This document shows positions 58,649 to 64,000 of a stretch of 64,000 nucleotides of DNA, piece after piece. The notes below the pieces were generated by a model. It was not told where the DNA came from, ran no database searches, and saw nothing but the letters and a program-made list of their open reading frames with translations. The DNA is from Chiayiivirga flava (GTDB lineage Bacteria > Pseudomonadota > Gammaproteobacteria > Xanthomonadales > Xanthomonadaceae): contig NZ_JACHHP010000006.1 in assembly GCF_014202825.1 (NCBI RefSeq), positions 1-64,000 of the forward strand. The letters run 5' to 3'. Each line of letters begins with the position of its first letter. Position 1 is the stretch's first letter. Position numbers and translations under genes: made by a program.

Positions 58649-59269
58649 ATGTCCTTCGTCTGCGAAATCCCGAATTTCGGCCGCGATGCCCACGGCTTTC
58701 CGAATCCCGCGCTCGATCTGAAGCCCGATGACGCGCGCGCGACAGCCGTCGTTGCCGGTGGCTGTTTCTGGTGCACCGAAGCGGTGTATCGCCAGATCGA
58801 CGGCGTGCTGTCGGTGGAGCCGGGCTACGCCGGCGGCAGCGCTGCGAGCGCGAACTACGACGCGGTGTGCACCGGCACCACCGGCCATGCCGAAGCCATC
58901 CGCATCGTCTACGACACGACGAAGACGAGCTACGGCGAACTGCTGAAATTCTTCTTCGCCGTCGCGCACGATCCCACCCAGCTCAACCGCCAGGGCGCGG
59001 ACCGCGGCACCCAGTATCGTTCCGCGATCTTCTTCGCCAGCGACGACGAGCGTCGCGTCGCCGCCGCGTACATCGCGCAGCTCGACGCGGCGAAGATCTT
59101 CGCAAGCCCCATCGTCACCACGCTCGAACCGCTCGAAACCTTCTACCCGGCCGAGACGTACCATCAGGACTACGCCGCTCGTAATCCGAACCAGCCGTAC
59201 ATCGCCGCGGTGTCCACGCCCAAGGTCGAGAAACTGCGCAGCTATTATCCCGACCGCCTGAAGGACTGA
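58649..59269 (+). CDS. msrA: Peptide methionine sulfoxide reductase MsrA
   Basis: Reduces the S-epimer of methionine sulfoxide. It has 206 residues. Catalytic motif GCFWC at 38-42 (C39) with E44 next to it; AVEPGYAGG-like [30 protein letters not shown] and [29 protein letters not shown] are family motifs. ATG 58649 (AAGGAG upstream) is chosen over an upstream frame that reads through the repeat. Followed by msrB and hslR in the same direction: a repair operon. Confidence 0.97.
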   Translation: MSFVCEIPNFGRDAHGFPNPALDLKPDDARATAVVAGGCFWCTEAVYRQIDGVLSVEPGYAGGSAASANYDAVCTGTTGHAEAIRIVYDTTKTSYGELLKFFFAVAHDPTQLNRQGADRGTQYRSAIFFASDDERRVAAAYIAQLDAAKIFASPIVTTLEPLETFYPAETYHQDYAARNPNQPYIAAVSTPKVEKLRSYYPDRLKD

Positions 59270-59299
59270 ATCCGCCATCCACCGCACGCTGGAGCCGCC

Positions 59300-59764
59300 A
59301 TGAGCACTCGTTCGCACACCGGTTACGACATCACCCCGCTCGCGCCCGCGCAGCGCGAGCGCCTCGCCGCGCGGCTGACGCCCGAGCAGCGCCACATCCT
59401 GCTCGACCACGGCACCGAGCGCCCGTTCTGCGGCACGCTGCTCGGCAACAAGGACGACGGCGTCTACGTCTGCGCGCTGTGTTCGCTGCCGTTGTTCGGC
59501 TCGGACACCAAGTTCGAGTCGGGCACCGGCTGGCCGAGTTTCGACCGCCCGTTCGATCCGCAGCACGTGCGCCAGATCCGCGACACGAGCCACGGCATGA
59601 TCCGCGTCGAGATCCGCTGCGCGCGCTGCGACGGACACCTCGGCCACGTGTTTCCGGACGGCCCGCCGCCGACGCGCGAGCGTTATTGCCTCAATTCCGA
59701 GGCGATGGAATTTGTCCCGCGCGACGCGGTGCCTGCGCCCGATGCGGTGCCCGCAACCGAATGA
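59300..59764 (+). CDS. msrB: Peptide methionine-(R)-S-oxide reductase MsrB
   Basis: 154 residues. Structural zinc cysteines C58, C61, C107, C110 in CALC and CARC; FESGTGWPSFDRP and the catalytic C130 in RYCLNSEAM. The N-terminal LTPEQRHILLDHGTERPFCG is the family start. Its final TGA overlaps the hslR ATG (ATGA). It acts with MsrA on oxidised methionine, in the cytosol as there is no signal peptide. Confidence 0.97.
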   Translation: MSTRSHTGYDITPLAPAQRERLAARLTPEQRHILLDHGTERPFCGTLLGNKDDGVYVCALCSLPLFGSDTKFESGTGWPSFDRPFDPQHVRQIRDTSHGMIRVEIRCARCDGHLGHVFPDGPPPTRERYCLNSEAMEFVPRDAVPAPDAVPATE

Positions 59765-60168
59765 CGCCAGCCTCGGAACCGGCGGCCACCGTCCGCCTCG
59801 ATCTCTGGCTCTGGGCCGCGCGTTTCTTCAAGACGCGCGCGCTTGCCAAGCAGGCCATCGAAAGCGGTCGCGCGCGCGTGGACGGGCAGGCGTGCAAGGC
59901 CTCGCGCGGTGTGCGTATCGGCGACCACCTGCAGATCGAACGCGGCGAGGAACGCTTCGAAATCGCCGTGCTCGCGCTGAGCGGCAAGCGCGGTCCCGCG
60001 TCCGCCGCGCAGTTGCTGTACGCCGAATCGGACGAGGCCCGCGCGCGGCGCGAGGCCGCGCGCGCCGAACGCGCGGCGGCACGCGCCGGCTACCAGCCGC
60101 CGGCGGGCAAGCCGGACAAGCGTTCGCGCCGGCTGATCCAGGCGCTGGGCGACATCGACGCGCTGTGA
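59761..60168 (+). CDS. hslR: Heat-shock protein Hsp15 (S4 domain RNA-binding)
   Basis: 135 residues. S4 domain: VRLDLWLWAARFFKTRALAKQAIESGRARVDGQACKASRGVRIGDHLQI. The basic C-terminal tail (ARARREAARAERAAARAG, GKPDKRSRRLIQALG) resembles Hsp15, which binds stalled 50S subunits still carrying nascent peptide-tRNA. Translationally coupled to msrB, an uncommon but logical grouping for oxidative-damage response. Confidence 0.93.
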   Translation: MTPASEPAATVRLDLWLWAARFFKTRALAKQAIESGRARVDGQACKASRGVRIGDHLQIERGEERFEIAVLALSGKRGPASAAQLLYAESDEARARREAARAERAAARAGYQPPAGKPDKRSRRLIQALGDIDAL

Positions 60169-60214
60169 CGCGCGCCGCCCGCCGGGGCGGCGTGGTGCGG
60201 TCAAACCATCGTGA

Positions 60215-60799
60215 TCAGGCCGCCACGGCCTGCCGCGTGTCGATCGCGGCATGCGCGGCCGCGAGCGATGCAGCCTTCTGCTCGGCGCTGATGCCCACGC
60301 CTTCGGCACGCACGAATTGCACGTCGCCGATCCCGATCATCGCGAACACCTGGCGCAGGTACGGTTCCTGGAAATCGGCCGCCGCGCCCGGCGTGCCGGC
60401 GCCGTAGAAGCCGCCGCGCGCCGACGCCACGATCACGCGTCGCCCGCCCGCCAGGCCTTCCGGGCCGGTGGCGGTGTAGCGGAACGTGCTGCCGGCGATG
60501 ACGATGCGATCGATCCACGCCTTGAGCTGGCTCGGCACGCTGAAGTTGTACATCGGCGCGCCGATCACGACGACATCGGCGGCGAGGAATTCGTCGAGCA
60601 CCTCGCCACCGGTGCGCGCGGCGGGCGTGGCGGCGTCGGCAGCCGGGGCCCAGTGCGGCAGCGGATCGGCGGCGAGGTCGCGGCGCACGGTGCGGGAACC
60701 CGGATTGTCGCGCCGCAACTGCGCGACGATGGCCGCGGTGAGTTCGCGCGTGACCGAATGGCCGCCGAGCGGGCTGGAATCGAGGTGCAGGATGTTCAT
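60215..60799 (-). CDS. azoR: FMN-dependent NADH-azoreductase
   Basis: 194-residue flavodoxin-like quinone/azo reductase. MNILHLDSSPLGGHSVTRELTAAIV is the FMN phosphate-binding start; VVIGAPMYNFSVPSQLKAWIDRI is a signature; EPYLRQVFAMIGIGDVQFVRAEG closes the fold. It reduces quinones and azo compounds by two electrons. Divergent from the LysR gene, a classic regulator/target arrangement; its stop lies 46 bases from the hslR end. Confidence 0.94.
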   Translation of the reverse strand: MNILHLDSSPLGGHSVTRELTAAIVAQLRRDNPGSRTVRRDLAADPLPHWAPAADAATPAARTGGEVLDEFLAADVVVIGAPMYNFSVPSQLKAWIDRIVIAGSTFRYTATGPEGLAGGRRVIVASARGGFYGAGTPGAAADFQEPYLRQVFAMIGIGDVQFVRAEGVGISAEQKAASLAAAHAAIDTRQAVAA

Positions 60800-60899
60800 G
60801 ACGATGCCCCATGCAGTGGATGACGGGACCAATCCTGCGGCTGCTACAATGATTCGATAAGATGGCGAAATCTGCACGGATCGTTTCCATGGAGAAACA
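60800..60899. promoter_or_regulatory. Divergent azoR/LysR control region
   Basis: The only AT-rich segment is CTACAATGATTCGATAAGAT (about 60844-60863), with TACAAT at 60845-60850 as a -10 for the regulator. The same area lies about 50 bases from the azoR start and probably includes the LysR binding site; no clean T-N11-A dyad was identified. Confidence 0.4.
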
Positions 60900-61907
60900 A
60901 TGGTTGCCGCGCCTGCGCCCGAGCTGCCGCCCATGCCCGGCGGCCCGCTCGACGATCTGAACGATCTGCGCTTTTTTGCCGCCATCGCCGAGCACGGCGG
61001 TTTCTCCGCCGCGGCGCGGGCGCTGGGCCTGCCGAAGTCGCGCCTGAGCAAACGCATCGCGTCGCTCGAAGACCGCCTCGGCGTGCGGCTGCTGCAGCGG
61101 ACCACGCGCCGCGTGGTGGTGACCGATGTCGGCGAGCGCTTCCTCGTGCATTGCCGCGCCATGCTGGAGGAGGCGAGGGCCGCACAGGACGCCGTCGACG
61201 AACTGCGCAGCGAGCCGCGCGGCCTGGTTCGGGTCAGCTGTCCCATCTCGATCGCGCAGACCGCGCTCGCGCCGATCGTGGCGCAGTTCCTGGAACGCCA
61301 TCCGGCCGTCACGCTGCGCGTGAACGCCACCAACCGCCGCGTCGACGTGCTCGGCGAAGGCATCGATGTCGCCATCCGCGTGCGCGACCGCCTCGACAGC
61401 GACGGCAGCCTGGTCCTGCGCCGCATCGGCGGAACGCGCGGACTGCTGGTCGCGAGCCCCGCGCTGCTCGACCGACTCGGCCGTCCGTCGCTGCCGCAGG
61501 AGTTGGCGCGCCTGCCGGCGCTGTCGATGCTCGAACACGACAATGCCCAGACCTGGACGCTGGAACACGCCGACGGCGCGCGCGTCGCGGTCGAGGTTCC
61601 GGCGCGCCTGGTCTGCGGCGACTTTCCGCTGCTCACCGAGGCCGCCGTCGCCGGCCTCGGCGTCGCGATGCTGCCGGACTGGCAGTGCCTGGACGCGCTG
61701 CGCAGCGGTGCGCTCGAAGTCGTGCTGCCGCAGTGGCAACTGCCGCAGGGCGTGCTGCATTTCGTCTACCCGAGTCGGCGCGGCCTGTTGCCGGCGGTGC
61801 GCGCCTTCGTCGACCACCTGGCCGAGGGACTGGCCGCCTACCACCGGCGCATGGACGAGCAGCAGGCGCAGGCCTGCACGGAGGCCGGACACGCGCGCAT
61901 GCCTTGA
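60900..61907 (+). CDS. LysR-family transcriptional regulator
   Basis: 335 residues. N-terminal helix-turn-helix (about 19-78: DDLNDLRFFAAIAEHGGFSAAARALGLPKSRLSKRIASLEDRLGVRLLQRTTRRVVVTDVG), then the periplasmic-binding-like effector domain with GLVRVSCPISIAQT. A 15-residue proline-rich N-terminal lead is unusual, and an internal start is possible. It faces azoR and precedes an Old Yellow Enzyme gene, so both are probable targets, consistent with electrophile or quinone sensing; the inducer is not visible. Confidence 0.92.
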   Translation: MVAAPAPELPPMPGGPLDDLNDLRFFAAIAEHGGFSAAARALGLPKSRLSKRIASLEDRLGVRLLQRTTRRVVVTDVGERFLVHCRAMLEEARAAQDAVDELRSEPRGLVRVSCPISIAQTALAPIVAQFLERHPAVTLRVNATNRRVDVLGEGIDVAIRVRDRLDSDGSLVLRRIGGTRGLLVASPALLDRLGRPSLPQELARLPALSMLEHDNAQTWTLEHADGARVAVEVPARLVCGDFPLLTEAAVAGLGVAMLPDWQCLDALRSGALEVVLPQWQLPQGVLHFVYPSRRGLLPAVRAFVDHLAEGLAAYHRRMDEQQAQACTEAGHARMP

Positions 61908-61981
61908 ACCGCACGCCCTTCGGCACCATGCGCTGTGCACGGCGCGCACCCGCGCTGCATCCTGACAACCCCGGACTTCCC

Positions 61982-63037
61982 ATGCCCACCCTGCTCGATC
62001 CGATCCGCGTCGGCGCGCTCGACCTGCCGAACCGCGTGATCATGGCGCCGCTCACCCGCTCCCGCGCCGGCACCGAACGCATCCCCAACGACCTGATGCG
62101 CGAGTACTACGTGCAGCGCGCGAGCGCCGGGCTCATCCTCACCGAGGCGACCTCGGTCACGCCGATGGGCGTGGGTTACGCCGACACGCCCGGCATCTGG
62201 TCGGAGGAACAGGTGCAGGGTTGGTCGCGCATCACCCGCGCGGTGCATGACGCCGGCGGCCGCATCGTGCTGCAGCTCTGGCACGTGGGTCGCATCTCCG
62301 ATCCGATCTTCCTGGGCGGCGCACTGCCGGTAGCGCCGAGCGCCATCGCCGCCAAAGGCCACGTCAGCCTCGTGCGCCCGATGCGCGACTACGTCACCCC
62401 GCGCGCGCTCACACGCGAGGAACTCCCTGGCATCGTCGAGGCCTACCGCGTCGGCGCGCAGAACGCGTTGCGCGCCGGCTTCGACGGCGTGGAACTGCAC
62501 GGCGCGAACGGCTACCTGCTCGACCAGTTTCTGCAGGACATCAGCAACCGGCGCGACGACGACTACGGCGGCAGCATCGAAAATCGCGCGCGCCTGATGC
62601 TGGAGGCCACCGACGCCTGCATCGGCGTGTGGGGCGCGGACCGCGTCGGCATGCACCTGGCTCCGCGCTGCGACTCGCACACGATGGGCGATTCGGACCC
62701 GGCCGCCACGTTCGGCTACGTCGCGCGCGAGCTCGGCCGGCGCGGCATCGCCTTCATTTGCGCGCGCGAATCGCTCGACGGCGCCACGCGCCTGGGCCCG
62801 CAGCTCAAGCAGGCCTTCGGCGGCGTCTACATCGCCAACGAGAAATTCACCCGGCAGACCGCGCAGCAGGTGCTCGACGCCGGCGAAGCGGACGCGGTGG
62901 CGTTCGGCAAGGCCTTCATCGCCAATCCAGACCTGCCGAAACGCTTCGCGCTCGACGCGCCGCTCAATCCGTGGGACAGCAGCACGTTCTACACCTCCGG
63001 CGCCGCCGGCTACACCGATTACCCCGCGCTGCCGTGA
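61982..63037 (+). CDS. Old Yellow Enzyme-family alkene reductase (NemA-like)
   Basis: 351-residue FMN oxidoreductase, TIM barrel. T25 (MAPLTRSRA), H173/N176 ([13 protein letters not shown]) and Y178 are the flavin and substrate residues of the classic OYE group; [11 protein letters not shown] and [15 protein letters not shown] are signatures. It reduces activated C=C bonds, nitro compounds and N-ethylmaleimide in relatives. ATG 61982 follows the LysR gene by 74 bases on the same strand and may share its transcript, and ohr follows. Confidence 0.94.
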   Translation: MPTLLDPIRVGALDLPNRVIMAPLTRSRAGTERIPNDLMREYYVQRASAGLILTEATSVTPMGVGYADTPGIWSEEQVQGWSRITRAVHDAGGRIVLQLWHVGRISDPIFLGGALPVAPSAIAAKGHVSLVRPMRDYVTPRALTREELPGIVEAYRVGAQNALRAGFDGVELHGANGYLLDQFLQDISNRRDDDYGGSIENRARLMLEATDACIGVWGADRVGMHLAPRCDSHTMGDSDPAATFGYVARELGRRGIAFICARESLDGATRLGPQLKQAFGGVYIANEKFTRQTAQQVLDAGEADAVAFGKAFIANPDLPKRFALDAPLNPWDSSTFYTSGAAGYTDYPALP

Positions 63038-63065
63038 CGGCGCATCACCCAGGAAGGAGCGATCC

Positions 63066-63491
63066 ATGAGCATCGAGAAAGTGCTGTACCGCGCCACCGC
63101 CACCGCCACCGGCGGTCGCGACGGCCGCGCCGTGTCGTCGGACAACGTGCTCGACGTCAAGCTCGTCACGCCGAAGGAACTCGGCGGCCCCGGCGGCGCC
63201 GGCACCAACCCCGAGCAACTGTTTGCTGCGGGCTACTCGGCGTGCTTCATCGGCGCGCTCAAGTTCGTCGCCGGGCGTGACAAGATCGCGCTTCCGGCCG
63301 ACACCTCGATCGAAGGCACCGTGGGCATCGGCCCGATCCCGGCCGGCTTCGGCATCGAAGTGGAACTGCGCGTCTCGATCCCCGGCATGGCCCGCGCCGA
63401 AGCCGAAGCGCTGGTGGCGAAGGCGCACCAGGTGTGTCCGTACTCCAACGCCACGCGCGGCAATATCGACGTGACGTTGACGGTGGTGTAA
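63066..63491 (+). CDS. ohr: Organic hydroperoxide resistance protein (Ohr/OsmC family)
   Basis: 141 residues, cysteine-based peroxidase using C60 ([12 protein letters not shown]) and resolving C124 ([15 protein letters not shown]), with E50 nearby, the Ohr pattern rather than general Osm[18 protein letters not shown] is the canonical Ohr start. GGAAGGAG precedes the ATG. It lies 28 bases after the OYE gene and is probably co-transcribed. No ohrR is adjacent, so control by the LysR gene or read-through is possible. Confidence 0.95.
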   Translation: MSIEKVLYRATATATGGRDGRAVSSDNVLDVKLVTPKELGGPGGAGTNPEQLFAAGYSACFIGALKFVAGRDKIALPADTSIEGTVGIGPIPAGFGIEVELRVSIPGMARAEAEALVAKAHQVCPYSNATRGNIDVTLTVV

Positions 63492-63656
63492 GTACGCGGG
63501 CCTGCGTCGACGGCACGAGCCGTCGGCGCGGACGCAAGGCAGGCGGCGCGGTGGGAGAAAATGCGCCGTGGCGACAGTGTTCCCGGACACGGCTGCGACG
63601 GACTGGCTGCGTGCGCCGTCGCATCCGTGCACCGCCATTCTTCCGAGGAGCCGCGC

Positions 63657-64000
63657 ATGAGCCAGAGTCACGCGTCCGTTGGCGCCGTCTTGCTGGCGCT
63701 GGGCATGATCGCCGCACCCGCATTCGCCGCCAGCGGCACCGGTCGCGAGCAGGCGCCGGAGAAGCCAGTGAACCTGGAGATCGCACGCGGCAGCGACTTC
63801 ATGCACTACCACCCGGACCTGCGCTTCCGTCGCGACGGCATGCAACAGTTCGAGGCCGGCAACCACTCGCGTGCGTTCGAACTGTTCCAGCGCGCCGCGC
63901 GTTACTCCGACAAGCCGGCGCAGGCGATGGTGGCCGACATGTTCTGGGACGGGCGCGGCGTTGCCGCCGACCGCTGTCTGGCCTATGTCTGGATGGATCT
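63657..64000 (+). CDS. Sel1-like repeat exported protein, truncated by the window end
   Basis: The first 114 residues are visible; the frame is open at the window edge. A signal peptide [26 protein letters not shown] is followed by [61 protein letters not shown], a helical Sel1/TPR-type repeat (AxxMxGxxxxxGxGVxxD pattern). GAGGAG precedes the ATG. Likely periplasmic scaffold-like protein; function unknown. The gap after ohr (63492-63656) shows nothing else. Confidence 0.8.
   Translation, partial: MSQSHASVGAVLLALGMIAAPAFAASGTGREQAPEKPVNLEIARGSDFMHYHPDLRFRRDGMQQFEAGNHSRAFELFQRAARYSDKPAQAMVADMFWDGRGVAADRCLAYVWMD

Overview
This 64 kb window is a high-GC (roughly two thirds G+C) chromosomal segment of a gammaproteobacterium, most probably a member of the Xanthomonadaceae/Lysobacteraceae (Lysobacter/Luteimonas-like). 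The evidence is the pncC-lexA-recA-recX-alaS order, a LexA operator of the Xanthomonas type (TTGGTAGTAATACCACTAA), a fimT-pilV-pilW-pilX-pilY1-pilE minor-pilin operon, an Oar-like TonB-dependent receptor, and many CCTTCTCCC/GGGAGAAGG palindromic repeats. No plasmid, phage, integrase, transposase or CRISPR array is visible. Most of the window is ordinary housekeeping chromosome.

Layout: (1) 0.1-4.5 kb: Mth938-like/yhbY divergent from rlmE-ftsH-folP. (2) 4.8-11.8 kb: the SOS block pncC, lexA (with its operator), recA, recX, then alaS. AlaS carries an AT-rich in-frame insertion of about 100 residues and is the most unusual gene here. (3) 11.8-19.2 kb: nadC and a Trm112-like gene (minus strand), purEK, an orphan FbpC-like ATPase, sodB, and the chain grxD-SDR-marC. 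(4) 19.4-24.4 kb: an Oar-like TonB receptor, followed by a lower-GC stretch with two unknown exported proteins; this stretch is bracketed by two copies of the receptor's 3' end and terminator. (5) 24.5-35.7 kb: ppnN, the type IV minor pilin operon with a giant PilY1, pilE, tRNA-Asn(GTT) and a second fimT. (6) 35.9-45.7 kb: uvrB, prpE, rhlE, a PhyH dioxygenase, an MFS carrier, an NlpC/P60 lipoprotein and slyD. (7) 45.8-55.1 kb: a DUF11 adhesin-like secreted protein, a translationally coupled D-amino-acid dehydrogenase/glutathione reductase pair with an N-formylglutamate amidohydrolase, parE, and an unknown two-helix membrane protein. (8) 55.4-64 kb: two PepSY proteins with an OmpR/HisKA two-component pair, msrA-msrB-hslR, azoR/LysR/OYE, ohr, and the start of a Sel1-like protein cut by the window end.

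Functional themes are DNA damage response (lexA, recA, recX, uvrB), oxidative and electrophile defence (sodB, grxD, gor-like, msrA, msrB, azoR, OYE, ohr, hslR) and surface structures (type IV pilus, Oar receptor, DUF11 protein). Almost every long intergenic gap is filled by paired inverted REP-like elements. These are the main non-coding structure of the window and sit mostly downstream of genes.
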